A stretch of 19,716 nt of DNA from Monoglobus sp964617455 (GCA_964617455.1 CAZTYF010000023.1:1-19716), one strand, 5' to 3'. Shown: positions 1 to 8,722, counted from the stretch's first letter. A program made the numbers and translations. Notes: generated from the letters alone by a model not told the origin.

Positions 1-22
1 CCGTTTTGTTATCGCCGGCCAT
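1..22 (-). CDS. Start of an unidentified gene (partial, runs off the left edge)
   Basis: Only the first seven codons are inside the window, reading MAGDNKT from the ATG at 22. The start is well supported: an almost perfect Shine-Dalgarno (AAGGAGGTG at about 29-37) lies 6 bases upstream, and a consensus-like promoter lies about 40 bases further upstream. It is downstream of the GH3 gene on the same strand but has its own promoter, so it is probably a separate transcription unit. Nothing can be said about its function. Confidence 0.6.
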
Positions 23-60
23 CAAAGCACCTCCTTGTTCCGTTGTTCTCTTACGAGTAT

Positions 61-89
61 ATTATATCTCATTTTCGGATATAAGTCAA
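61..89 (-). promoter_or_regulatory. Sigma-A promoter for the partial left-edge gene
   Basis: On the minus strand a TTGACT -35 (84-89) and a perfect TATAAT -10 (61-66) are separated by exactly 17 bases. Transcription would begin near 54, leaving a short leader that carries the AAGGAGGTG ribosome site. The promoter sits in the 91-base gap after the GH3 stop codon. Confidence 0.75.
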
Positions 90-113
90 CAGAATTTACG
101 CAAGCCTCCCCTT

Positions 114-3100
114 TCATGGGCGGCATTTCAGTGAGTATGCATTGGGGTGGGATTGGGATTTGGCTCTTATTACCGCTTCGGAGGAGCGGATGCCTCTGTG
201 GCAGCAGAAGATTAGGGGGGTGTCTTTGGGATAGGATTGGATTTTGTCCAATTCGTCCAAGGGGATGTTTCGGGCGCCTTTGATTAATTCGGGACCCGCT
301 TCATAGACATCCCTGTCTCGCACATCTATCGCAACGGCGCCTCTTGCCATCAGCCGCTCCGCCTCCGCCGGCTCTATTTGGTCGGCTCCCAAGGCGGTCA
401 TGGGAATTTCCTTCACATCCCCGCCCGTTTCGCCTTTCACGGTCATAATCTCGTCCTCAATGCTTAGGGATTTGATTTCAAAATCGCAGACCTTTCTTCG
501 GGTTCGGCACTTGGGGCAGTCGGTTATGACGATGATTTCATCGCCTCGGGCGGCGTAGAGTCTGTTTTTGTGGGGGGCAAGGCCGCAGATTTGGGGAGAA
601 TTTTCATCACCCGTCTCGATGCCCAAAGGTGATAAGTCAACATCGGACCAGAAAGCGCCGGTTTCGCTGAGGCGGATTTTGTTGCCCACCGGGGTTCTGT
701 CAAGGCGGGCATAGCCACAGGCCCATCTTGTGCTTTGGAGGGTGGTCTCCTCCGCCTCTTCTCCGCCGAAGTAATCCGCGACTATGGCAAAGATATGCTT
801 GTTGGCATCGGCTCCGAAGGTGTAGACCGGGGCAGACGTATCGGTTATCTCTGCTGTCACGACGGTTTCGGCGCCCGGTACGGAGAGGCCTCCCGCCAGG
901 CGTATGCCCTTTTGGACGATGTATTGCTCCCTATCCTCGCCACCGTCATATATGACGGACACGCGGCACGGTGCCTCGGGCATAGAGAAGAGGCAGGATT
1001 TGGTCATGCTGCCGTCCGCACCCTGCCAGTCCCGAGTGACGGAAATTTCGGTGCCTTCGAAATCGATGGTCCTCTCCGACACTTGGTGGCATTTGAAAGG
1101 GCCGTAGCCTGTGAGACCGTTGATTTCCGGAAGTTTCACGGGGCCGCTTTTGTCAAACAAAGTATCATAGGCCGGGTCGCTTGCGGAATAGACCACCCGT
1201 CGCAGGGGCTTTCGGGGCGGAGCACTGCCGCAGTCGATTTCTACATTATTATATACAAGAGAAAATTCATCTATATCCGCGCCGTTGGTCTCTATGGAAA
1301 CATCGGCTATTCCGCCTTCGCCCCGAGGGCAGCGGCGGAGGTTTTGGGGATTGGATTTGAGGATTGTCTCGCTCCAGCCTTTTTTTGCCTTGGCAACGCC
1401 CTCCGCAACGGTAATGCCGCCGCAGGTGAGACGAAGGAGAACGTCGGTGCTCTCCATACGGTATCGGACGGACACGGATTCAAGGTTCTCGATTTTGACG
1501 CCGCCAAAGGTCAATGCCCGGGGGCCCGTGACGGAGGCATAGCCGCCGCTTTGGGTGTCGGCGCTCCTTGCGGTCAGGTCGGCGCCTCCGCTTATGTCGG
1601 CAGACTCCGCCCGGATCGGCAGGTTGATATATATCAAGGTCTCGCCGCGGCTCATATTTGAATCGTTCACGGACCGAAGCCGCACAAGGCCGCAGCCCGA
1701 GGCCATCAGTTCGGCGTTTTGGTCCTTATATCCCAGCTTTGCCACGTCCCGCTTTGTGCCGCTCAAAACCTCAAGAGTCAAACGGGCTGCGGCGGGATTT
1801 CCTTTTTCGTCCGTGACGGTGATGGGATATTCTCCCGCTTTTTCCAAAATACCGTTTTGAGCACCCTCAATTCGAAGGTTGAGGAAGTCCCTGAATTTGT
1901 CCGGGTTCACCAATTTCAGGCGGGACTCGGCATCCTTCAGGGCGGACTCCACATCCTTGGCCTCCAAGGCGTCGTCGATTCGGCCCAAGCCTTCGGCGAA
2001 AATTTCGTCAAGGAGGGCGGTGTTTTCTTCGGAATAGGCATAATCGGGCAGGCTCTCCCGAAGAGCGGCGAGCTTTGATTTGGCCTTTTCCTTTTCCTCA
2101 TCGCTTGCGGCAATTTTGAGAATATTCACCGCGGGGAAGCAAGTTGATTTTGTCTCGCCGCCCAAAGTGACTTGATATGTGATTAATGTGACTCCCGCTT
2201 TGGAACCCGGGGAAATCGTATCCCGATAGATTGAATCCGGGGATCCAACCCGGGCAATTTGAGGGTCGGCGACGATGAATTTATAGGGAGGAAAAGAATC
2301 AAGCTCCGTGGTCAGTACGGCTGAAGGCTCCACCCGAAAAGAGGTGACCGTTTCGACTTTGTCGCCCCGCAGGATACCCCGAAGAACTATGCCTCTCGGC
2401 AGGACTTTGACGGTTTTGAGAGCCTCTTTTATGCCATTCGTGACGGTGAAGGATTTGCAAAGGTTTAGGTCCGCCGAGTTTTTTGAGGCATAGATCTTAT
2501 ACTCGCCGGGGAATACGGCAACCTTCAGTTTCGGCTCGTAAAAGAGTTTTAAATCCATGATTTTAATCTTCGCAGAAGCGGTTTTCGTCTCGCCGGGATT
2601 GAGGGAGAGCTTTTCAAAACCGCAGAGACGGATTTTGGGGAACACCATCTCCGGATGTTCGGCTTGGGGATATTCCGCGTAGAACTGCACCGCCTCCATA
2701 CCGAAGGTGCTGCCGATGTTGGTCACATCCACAAATACCTCGATTTCGTCTTGGGCGTCTGCGGTGGTTTTTGAGAGCCTCAGATTTTTATATTCGAATT
2801 CGGTGTAGCTCAGGCCGAAGCCGAAGGGATACACCGGAGTGCCCGTGTAATATTGATAGGTTCTGCCGGGGAAGTCCCTTTGCTTATCCGCCTTGATTTC
2901 GTAGTTGTTACGATAGCGGACAATGCCGTCCTCTCCTTTTTCGGCCTCGGCGGTGAGGGGCATTTTCAGAAGGTCCTCGGGGTCATACCAGGTGGCAGTC
3001 AGTTTTCCGGAAGGATTGACCGCTCCGGTCAGGACTTTGCCGAGAGCCTCACCCTGTGTTTGGCCGTTGTAGGAAGTCCAGAGAATGGCCCTTGCGCCCT

Positions 3101-4985
3101 TTTCGAAGGGAGATATGTCCATCTGCCCCGAGGTTTGCAAAACCGCAACCGTCTTTTCGGGATAGGCGGCGGCAAGCTCCGCCACATGGCTTTGGCTTTC
3201 AGGAAGCCCGATTCCGTCCCTGTCTTTAAACTCGGCGGAGTCGGACAGGGTGGTGCCCCCATAGGCGATAATCACATCGGCCTCGTCCAATTCGTCTTTG
3301 AATTTTTCGACGGAGAAACGGCCTTGGGGTTTTTCGAATTCCAAATACAGATCGGCGATGCCGCAATAGCCTCCCGCCTCTCCGGTGTATTCACCGAGAG
3401 GATTTGAGGCATCCAACTCCGCCACCAAGGGGCCGCCCAAACCGTAGCGAAGCTTGATTTTGCCGCCTTCCAAGGCTTCTGCCCGAGCTTCCGCAGAAAC
3501 GGCCCCCGAAAAATCCACATCGGGAATCACGGTGGTGTCCATAGCGGTTACGGAACAGAGGCCGCCGTTTTGGTATTTGGGGCCGGATGATACCTTCGCG
3601 GAGGATAAGTCGATTTCCCTTATCTCACCGTTTTTCAGGTTGAGCCACAGTTTTCGGATATTCATCAAAGGGGTATTGTCGGTGACGCCTCCGGGATATT
3701 TGAGCTCCGAATCCGGGTTCAACTTTTTGAGGGCATCGGAAATTCCCGCAAGGGGGGTTACGGTATATTCGGGAGAGCCGGAATAGTCGCCGAGGACAAC
3801 CTCGTCGGCCAAGGGCCCCACAACGACTGCCTTTTTGATATCTTTTCCCAAAGGGAGAATGCCGTCGTTTTTGAGGAGAACCCAAGACTGCTCCGCCGCC
3901 TCTTCCGCCGCGGCAATGTGCTCGGGAGTTTCGATAACGTCGGGAGTGATGTTTCGATAGGGCGGGTTTTGGTCAAACTCCCCGGTACGCATCCTCTGCA
4001 AAAACAGATTGTATACATTCACGCTGATTCGGTTTTCGGTTATGTAGCCCCGCTTTACCGCTTCAAGGACGCTGCCTGCGGAGGCTGCATATCCGCAATC
4101 GATGTCGGCACCGTTCAAAAAACCTTGAACCGTGGCGGCGCAGGGGGGAATCTCTTCTATGTCCTTATCCGGGAACAGGGCTGTCTTGTATGCCGCCGTG
4201 TCGTTAAGGTCCGAAAAAGCTCCGCAATCCCCCGTAACATAGCCGTCAAAACCCCAAATTTGCCGAAGCAACTCTTTCAGGATAAAGGAATTGGCGGTTG
4301 AGGGGATATAGTCATAGATAAGCTTCCCGTTGCGGTAGAGGGTGGTGGCATTGTAGGAGCTCATGACGGAGGCGGGATGTGCGCCCTCCACGATGTTTTG
4401 GAAAACTTTGGCATAGTAGTTCCTGAGAGTTTCCTCGCTTAAGACGGAGCTGCCCATACGCCTTTCCTTTTCCACATTGTTGGCCACAAAGTGTTTGAGG
4501 GTGGCGATGGTTTTGAGATATTTTTCGTCATCTCCCTGCATACCCTTCACGAATTCTGTTCCCATCCGGCCGGATAGGTACGGGTCCTCCCCGTAGGTCT
4601 CCTCATTTCTGCCCCAGCGGGGGTCCCGAGCCATATTGACCGTAGGAGACCAATAGGACAAATTATAGCGGGGGTTTTTGCCCCGGGCCTCGGTGGAAGT
4701 TATATCTGCCATGCGGCGAATGAGGTGCAAATTCCAGGTGTTGGACATGGAAAGGCTTATGGGAAATGAGGTGGCCTTTCCCTGACGGGCGACGCCGTGG
4801 AGGCCTTCCCGCCAGTAGTTATAAGCACCGACGCCCAAGCGGGGTATGGCTGCCGCCTCGTTTTTGAGCTGGGCCGCCTTCTCCTCAAGGGTCATACGGG
4901 AGACCAAATCGGCCGTTCTTTCTTCGAAGGATAAGTCCTCGTTAAGGTAAGCCGGAACATTCCCTTCGGTATTGATATTGTTCAT
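114..4985 (-). CDS. Giant family 3 glycoside hydrolase with C-terminal rhodanese domain (1623 aa)
   Basis: This is a beta-glycosidase of family GH3 (beta-glucosidase or beta-xylosidase type) with unusual extra domains. The start is the ATG at 4985, 5 bases after GAGGG; a longer reading frame to 5030 has no ribosome site. The N-terminal TIM barrel (about 20-335) holds SYWSPTVNMARDPRWGRNEE and KHF, with likely nucleophile D253 in TGDCGA. The GH3 C-terminal sandwich (about 365-665) holds a candidate acid/base E585, and an Fn3-like domain follows (about 725-850). Then come an Ig-like stretch (about 860-955), a helical spacer (955-1030), a second Ig-like stretch, a CBM6-like stretch (about 1125-1245), an unrecognised region (1260-1480), C-x2-C-x6-C (1490-1500) and a rhodanese domain (about 1535-1620) with loop C1595-HRG-I-R-S. 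No signal peptide is visible, so the enzyme is probably cytoplasmic and acts on imported oligosaccharides. It is divergent from an AraC regulator and near a GH105 gene, suggesting plant-polysaccharide use. Domains beyond Fn3 are inferred by eye. Confidence 0.9.
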   Translation of the reverse strand: MNNINTEGNVPAYLNEDLSFEERTADLVSRMTLEEKAAQLKNEAAAIPRLGVGAYNYWREGLHGVARQGKATSFPISLSMSNTWNLHLIRRMADITSTEARGKNPRYNLSYWSPTVNMARDPRWGRNEETYGEDPYLSGRMGTEFVKGMQGDDEKYLKTIATLKHFVANNVEKERRMGSSVLSEETLRNYYAKVFQNIVEGAHPASVMSSYNATTLYRNGKLIYDYIPSTANSFILKELLRQIWGFDGYVTGDCGAFSDLNDTAAYKTALFPDKDIEEIPPCAATVQGFLNGADIDCGYAASAGSVLEAVKRGYITENRISVNVYNLFLQRMRTGEFDQNPPYRNITPDVIETPEHIAAAEEAAEQSWVLLKNDGILPLGKDIKKAVVVGPLADEVVLGDYSGSPEYTVTPLAGISDALKKLNPDSELKYPGGVTDNTPLMNIRKLWLNLKNGEIREIDLSSAKVSSGPKYQNGGLCSVTAMDTTVIPDVDFSGAVSAEARAEALEGGKIKLRYGLGGPLVAELDASNPLGEYTGEAGGYCGIADLYLEFEKPQGRFSVEKFKDELDEADVIIAYGGTTLSDSAEFKDRDGIGLPESQSHVAELAAAYPEKTVAVLQTSGQMDISPFEKGARAILWTSYNGQTQGEALGKVLTGAVNPSGKLTATWYDPEDLLKMPLTAEAEKGEDGIVRYRNNYEIKADKQRDFPGRTYQYYTGTPVYPFGFGLSYTEFEYKNLRLSKTTADAQDEIEVFVDVTNIGSTFGMEAVQFYAEYPQAEHPEMVFPKIRLCGFEKLSLNPGETKTASAKIKIMDLKLFYEPKLKVAVFPGEYKIYASKNSADLNLCKSFTVTNGIKEALKTVKVLPRGIVLRGILRGDKVETVTSFRVEPSAVLTTELDSFPPYKFIVADPQIARVGSPDSIYRDTISPGSKAGVTLITYQVTLGGETKSTCFPAVNILKIAASDEEKEKAKSKLAALRESLPDYAYSEENTALLDEIFAEGLGRIDDALEAKDVESALKDAESRLKLVNPDKFRDFLNLRIEGAQNGILEKAGEYPITVTDEKGNPAAARLTLEVLSGTKRDVAKLGYKDQNAELMASGCGLVRLRSVNDSNMSRGETLIYINLPIRAESADISGGADLTARSADTQSGGYASVTGPRALTFGGVKIENLESVSVRYRMESTDVLLRLTCGGITVAEGVAKAKKGWSETILKSNPQNLRRCPRGEGGIADVSIETNGADIDEFSLVYNNVEIDCGSAPPRKPLRRVVYSASDPAYDTLFDKSGPVKLPEINGLTGYGPFKCHQVSERTIDFEGTEISVTRDWQGADGSMTKSCLFSMPEAPCRVSVIYDGGEDREQYIVQKGIRLAGGLSVPGAETVVTAEITDTSAPVYTFGADANKHIFAIVADYFGGEEAEETTLQSTRWACGYARLDRTPVGNKIRLSETGAFWSDVDLSPLGIETGDENSPQICGLAPHKNRLYAARGDEIIVITDCPKCRTRRKVCDFEIKSLSIEDEIMTVKGETGGDVKEIPMTALGADQIEPAEAERLMARGAVAIDVRDRDVYEAGPELIKGARNIPLDELDKIQSYPKDTPLIFCCHRGIRSSEAVIRAKSQSHPNAYSLKCRP

Positions 4986-5096
4986 AACATCCCTCTTTTT
5001 CAATATTATGTTACTGATATAAATTTTCAATATATTTTCATCCGCCGGGCCGAATTTTTAAGGGTTCCGAAAATGTGCTTTGCAAGATTATTCCCC

Positions 5097-5125
5097 TTGC
5101 ATTATGGCCGCATTTGCTGTATAAT
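5097..5125 (+). promoter_or_regulatory. Sigma-A promoter of the AraC-family regulator gene
   Basis: TTGCAT (5097-5102), 17 bases, then a perfect TATAAT (5120-5125). The start of transcription would be near 5132, giving a leader of about 50 bases before the ATG at 5182. The divergent GH3 promoter is not clear: the best minus-strand -10 candidates (TATATT at 5029-5034, TAATAT at 5003-5008) lack a good -35 or give too short a leader, which would fit an activator-dependent promoter. Confidence 0.65.
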
Positions 5126-5181
5126 ACACTTATGACGATAAAATAATCGGTCAAAAATTGCCATATCCGAGGGGGGCCCTT

Positions 5182-6000
5182 ATGATACCCTTTTATGAAA
5201 TACAGCCGTCGGACCTCAATGTTATCCACAACTATCGGGAAATTCGATTTCACGCCCATATGCACAAACATATTGAGATTGTGTATATTTTCGAGGGCGG
5301 GCAACATGTGAACATAGGCGGCGAAACCTATGAAATTTCCGCCGGGCAGGCCGCCGTGATATTTCCCGACATCGTGCACTATTACTACAGAGACGATGTC
5401 CGCCCCGCAGACGGAGTTTTGGTCATATGCCATCCGAAAATCTTGGGCGGCCTTTTCCCCGATATTTCCGACTCCCGACCCGAGTCGCCCATCATAACCG
5501 ACGTTGATTCGGACACGGCTTTCGCCTTCTCCCGAATCGCCGACTGTACCTCGTTTTCGGAAAAATTGGGTTGGTCTTTGGTGATTATATCAAAGTTGCT
5601 CAAAAAAATCAAGATAAATAAAAATAAACATATACCAATCGAAAATCTGACCGAAAAAATGATTGAATATATCTCTTTGAACTTCAAACAGGATATATCA
5701 TTGGATACTTTGGCGGAGGAATTCAATGTGAGCAAATACTACATCTCCCACATTTTTTCGGACAAAATCAAGATAAACTTTCGCAGCTATTTGGCATTGA
5801 TTCGGACGGAATACGCCGCAGGCCTCATTCGGACCACAGACGACTCCATCACAAACATCTGCCTAAACTCGGGATTTTCCAGCCAGAGAACTTTCAATCG
5901 GGCTTTTAATCGGATATACGGAATCACGCCTCGGGAATACAAACACAACATCGGCGAATTTTACAAAAACCGAGGCGGCTCGGAGGCAAAATATAATTGA
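5182..6000 (+). CDS. AraC-family transcriptional regulator with N-terminal cupin sensor (272 aa)
   Basis: The protein has the standard AraC sugar-regulator layout. An N-terminal cupin-like sensing domain (about 15-90) carries the His-rich strand HAHMHKHIEIVYIFEGG and the GQAAVIFPDIVHYYY strand. The C-terminal double helix-turn-helix (about 160-260) shows SLDTLAEEFNVSKYYISHIF and the second motif SITNICLNSGFSSQRTFNRAF, ending in the family signature YGITPREYK. The ATG at 5182 was chosen because GAGGGGG lies just upstream; an in-frame TTG at 5158 has no ribosome site. It lies between GH3 (divergent) and GH105 (downstream, own promoter), so it most likely activates one or both when a plant-derived sugar is present. 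That regulatory link is inferred from position only. Confidence 0.9.
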   Translation: MIPFYEIQPSDLNVIHNYREIRFHAHMHKHIEIVYIFEGGQHVNIGGETYEISAGQAAVIFPDIVHYYYRDDVRPADGVLVICHPKILGGLFPDISDSRPESPIITDVDSDTAFAFSRIADCTSFSEKLGWSLVIISKLLKKIKINKNKHIPIENLTEKMIEYISLNFKQDISLDTLAEEFNVSKYYISHIFSDKIKINFRSYLALIRTEYAAGLIRTTDDSITNICLNSGFSSQRTFNRAFNRIYGITPREYKHNIGEFYKNRGGSEAKYN

Positions 6001-6025
6001 CAGGAATCTTTTTGTTTGGTATAAT
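5997..6025 (+). promoter_or_regulatory. Sigma-A promoter of the GH105 gene
   Basis: Perfect TTGACA (5997-6002) and perfect TATAAT (6020-6025) with a 17-base spacer. The -35 overlaps the TGA stop codon (5998-6000) of the regulator gene, so the two genes abut while keeping independent initiation. Transcription should begin near 6032 and the ribosome site AAAAGGAGG precedes the ATG at 6064. Confidence 0.85.
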
Positions 6026-6063
6026 TTCTAAGTAATAAAAAATGCGAAAAGGAGGAGTATACA

Positions 6064-7164
6064 ATGAACGGATTAATCGTAAACGGACACAGCGCTCTTG
6101 AATATGCCGAAATGGCCTGCGATGCGCTGATGCACAAATTTGCCCCGGAAGACCTGCCCCCCAAGGGCCGCTTCCACTATCATCAAGGGGTGTTCCTGTC
6201 GGGAGTTCAGCACACCTACCTGCTTGACAAAAACGAGAAATACTATGAATACAGCAAGGCCTGGGTCGACTCCATAATCGACAAGGACGGAAATATTACC
6301 AAGTTCGACACCACTCAATTGGATGATATGCAGCCCGGCGTGCTGCTGTACTTGCTCTATGAAAAAACAGGAGACCCCCGGTATAAGAAAGCTTTGGACA
6401 CCCTTATTCCGTTGATTAAAGATTTCCCCAAGAACCCGGAAGGCGGATTTTGGCACAAGGGCAGATATCCCCAGCAGATGTGGTTGGACGGACTGTATAT
6501 GGCGGGCCCAATTTGCGCCCAATACGGCAAGACCTTTGACGCCCCCGAACTCTTTGACCTTTGCGCATTCCAGGCTCTGATGATGCAGGAGAAGACTCGG
6601 GACGAAAAGACGGGCCTTTGGTATCACGCCTGGGATTATGCCAAGGTTCAGCCTTGGGCAGACCCCGAAACGGGCAAGTCCCCCGAATTCTGGGGACGCT
6701 CGGTAGGCTGGGTTCCCGTTGCCATTTTGGAAGAACTGGACAGCTTCCCCAAGGACCACAAGGACAGAGACAAAATGATAAGCGCCGCCTGCGATTTGCT
6801 GAAAGCCGTGGTGAAATATCAAGACCCCGAAACTGGACTCTGGTATCAGGTTTTGGACAAGGGCGACGACCCCAACAACTGGTTGGAATCCTCCTGCACC
6901 TGTCTGTTTGTGGGTTCCATATGCAAGGCGGTTAAAAACGGATTCTTGGATGAGTCCTATCTCGAATACGCCAAAAAGGGCTATACCGGCATAATAAACC
7001 GTCTGCGCTATGACGACAAAGGCGACATCATCATCGACAACATCTGCGTCGGTACCGGTGTGGGCGACTATGCTCATTACTGCGGAAGAGGCACCGGCGA
7101 AAATGACCTCCACGGTGCGGGAGCTTTCCTGATTATGTGCACCGAGGCGGCGGAAGTTCTGTAA
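6064..7164 (+). CDS. GH105 (GH88-like) unsaturated rhamnogalacturonyl/glucuronyl hydrolase (366 aa)
   Basis: The protein matches the YteR/YesR type of GH105 enzymes, alpha/alpha-6 barrels that remove the 4,5-unsaturated uronic acid left by polysaccharide lyases, classically from rhamnogalacturonan fragments. Diagnostic stretches are the barrel motif PQQMWLDGLYMAGP, where D142 corresponds to the proposed catalytic Asp of YteR, then TGLWYHAWD, EFWGRSVGWVPVAI, TGLWYQVLD and NWLESSCTCLFV. Length is normal for the family. There is no signal peptide, so it should act in the cytoplasm on imported disaccharides, as known relatives do. The start follows AAAAGGAGG with good spacing. It has its own strong promoter and is closed by a terminator. 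The exact substrate (pectin- or glycosaminoglycan-derived) cannot be told from sequence alone. Confidence 0.92.
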   Translation: MNGLIVNGHSALEYAEMACDALMHKFAPEDLPPKGRFHYHQGVFLSGVQHTYLLDKNEKYYEYSKAWVDSIIDKDGNITKFDTTQLDDMQPGVLLYLLYEKTGDPRYKKALDTLIPLIKDFPKNPEGGFWHKGRYPQQMWLDGLYMAGPICAQYGKTFDAPELFDLCAFQALMMQEKTRDEKTGLWYHAWDYAKVQPWADPETGKSPEFWGRSVGWVPVAILEELDSFPKDHKDRDKMISAACDLLKAVVKYQDPETGLWYQVLDKGDDPNNWLESSCTCLFVGSICKAVKNGFLDESYLEYAKKGYTGIINRLRYDDKGDIIIDNICVGTGVGDYAHYCGRGTGENDLHGAGAFLIMCTEAAEVL

Positions 7165-7177
7165 AAAGATTTATGCA

Positions 7178-7222
7178 TTCACAAAGGCCCCGAGCATAAC
7201 CGCTCCACGGGGCTTTTGTGAA
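7178..7222 (+). terminator. Rho-independent terminator after the GH105 gene
   Basis: A 15-bp stem (7178-7192 with 7208-7222) has one G-T wobble around a 15-base loop. The GC core is GCCCCG/CGGGGC and the distal side contains TTTTGTG. The stem is symmetric enough to act on either strand, but only the upstream + gene needs it. Confidence 0.75.
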
Positions 7223-7275
7223 ATCGAAAACCCTATATACCATCTTTATCATTTGAAAGCAAAAAAACGGGAACC

Positions 7276-8652
7276 ATGAAAAATTTGAAATACAACCTAA
7301 GTAAAAACGGCGGACCCCTATATATCCAATTGTTCGAATGTATCAAGGCGGACATTTTGTCGGGGCGAATTTCCGACGGGGAAAAACTGCCCTCCCGAAG
7401 GGCTTTGGCGGAGAATTTGGGGCTGTCAAAAAACACCGTTGAATTGGCATACCGAAAACTGATTGACGAGGGATACTCGGTGGCCCGCTCCCGAAGCGGA
7501 TACTTTGCAAGGCGGGAGAGCCCCATAAACACCGATATATCGGAGCCGGATTTTTACGGCAATCCGGGGATTAACTATGTTATGAGCCAAAACGGCACGG
7601 ATATCGATGTTATCCCCACGGAAACCCTAACCAAACTTTGCCGCGAGATAATCTATGACAATCCGGAGCTTTTCGCCTATGGCCACAAATACGGCGAAAG
7701 CGCCCTTCGAAAGGCAATTTCCCACAATATATACGACCTTCACGGAATTTCCTGCACACCCGACAAAATCGTCATCGGGGCGGGGACGGACTATCTTTTG
7801 CAGCAGCTGTGCTGCGTTTTGGGCGAGAGCGGTGTTTTCGGCTTTGAAAATCCCTGTTTTGCCCGAAGCTATGTGCCCATTAAGAATATGGGCGCCCAAA
7901 CCCGACTCATAGACACCTATATGGACAGATTCCCCATTGAGGAACTTTATGAAAGCGACGTAAACATATTGTACCTCTCTCCCGATATGCACTTCCCAAC
8001 GGCAAGAAGGCTCTCGGAGGAGCAGCGGGAAGAACTGATTGCCTGGGCGGAAGCCGCTCCCGACAGATATATAATCGAAGCGGACTTTGATTTGGACTTT
8101 GCCGAAAATCCCGGCAACTCCCTGCTTTCCCTAAATCCCGACAAGGTCATTTTCCTGGGCACCTTCTATCGGAGTATTGCCCCGTCCTTCAGCGAGGGAT
8201 TTCTGGTTCTGCCCGATGAGCTCAAACAAAGGTTTGACAGAGGGCTCCCCTACTACACCAACCTGAAATCCCGCCTTGAGCAGCAGGTCACGGCCGAATT
8301 TATCACGGGCGGAAAATACCGCAGCCACACCGAAAAACTTCGGAAACTTTACAGGGAAAAGCGGACCATACTGAAAACCGCCCTCCTTGACTCCCCCCTT
8401 GAGCCCTATCTGAAATTCCATGGGGCGGACACGGGCACCTATTTTATATTGGAAGTGAACAACGGTATGTCCGAGCCCGAGCTGAAAAGCAGCGCAAATC
8501 GCCACGGGGTTAAACTCATTCCCCTCTCCGCCTGCCTGATTGCCATGAATGAAAATATGCCGAAAAACTCCTTCGTTGTAGGCTTCGGGGAGCTTCGAAA
8601 GCAGGCCATTCAAGAGGCGGCGGAGCAGCTTATCAGGGCCTGGGCCGTATAA
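7276..8652 (+). CDS. MocR/GabR-type regulator: GntR helix-turn-helix fused to an aminotransferase fold lacking the PLP lysine (458 aa)
   Basis: Residues 10-80 form a GntR winged helix (GGPLYIQLFECIKADILSG, LPSRRALAENLGLSKNTVELAYRKL). Residues about 105-455 form a class I aminotransferase fold like GabR and PdxR, which normally bind PLP as effector. Here the PLP-site residues are changed. The usual GTFSK motif reads GTFYR, putting R299 where the Schiff-base lysine (Lys312 in GabR) should be. The usual EDDYD reads EADFD, placing A269 and F271 at the ring-nitrogen Asp and stacking Tyr. The Arg a few residues after the lysine is also missing (APSFSEGF). The reading frame is otherwise full length. 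So the regulator probably no longer forms an internal aldimine and may sense something else or nothing. The ribosome site is weak (ACGGGA). A poor promoter (TTGTGA/TACCAT) may overlap the preceding terminator. No obvious target gene is adjacent. Confidence 0.9.
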   Translation: MKNLKYNLSKNGGPLYIQLFECIKADILSGRISDGEKLPSRRALAENLGLSKNTVELAYRKLIDEGYSVARSRSGYFARRESPINTDISEPDFYGNPGINYVMSQNGTDIDVIPTETLTKLCREIIYDNPELFAYGHKYGESALRKAISHNIYDLHGISCTPDKIVIGAGTDYLLQQLCCVLGESGVFGFENPCFARSYVPIKNMGAQTRLIDTYMDRFPIEELYESDVNILYLSPDMHFPTARRLSEEQREELIAWAEAAPDRYIIEADFDLDFAENPGNSLLSLNPDKVIFLGTFYRSIAPSFSEGFLVLPDELKQRFDRGLPYYTNLKSRLEQQVTAEFITGGKYRSHTEKLRKLYREKRTILKTALLDSPLEPYLKFHGADTGTYFILEVNNGMSEPELKSSANRHGVKLIPLSACLIAMNENMPKNSFVVGFGELRKQAIQEAAEQLIRAWAV

Positions 8653-8670
8653 TATCGAATTATGACAAAG

Positions 8671-8718
8671 AAATCCCGCCGACTCCTCTCAAAGGATATC
8701 GGCGGGGTTTTTGTTTTT
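8671..8718 (+). terminator. Bidirectional terminator between the MocR-type gene and the DUF362 gene
   Basis: A 12-bp stem (8671-8682 with 8699-8710; core TCCCGCCGA/TCGGCGGGG) is followed by a T-rich run on the + strand. The A-rich flank on the left gives a weaker T-rich tail on the minus strand, so it can serve both converging genes. Confidence 0.85.
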
Positions 8719-8722
8719 CGTC

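Noticed and set aside
735..1661. A 308-codon plus-strand frame within the GH3 gene
   Set aside because: It shadows the third positions of the GH3 coding strand and lacks a start signal or recognisable domain.
6073..7113. A 346-codon open frame antisense to the GH105 gene
   Set aside because: The GH105 frame has promoter, ribosome site, terminator and family motifs; the antisense frame has none.
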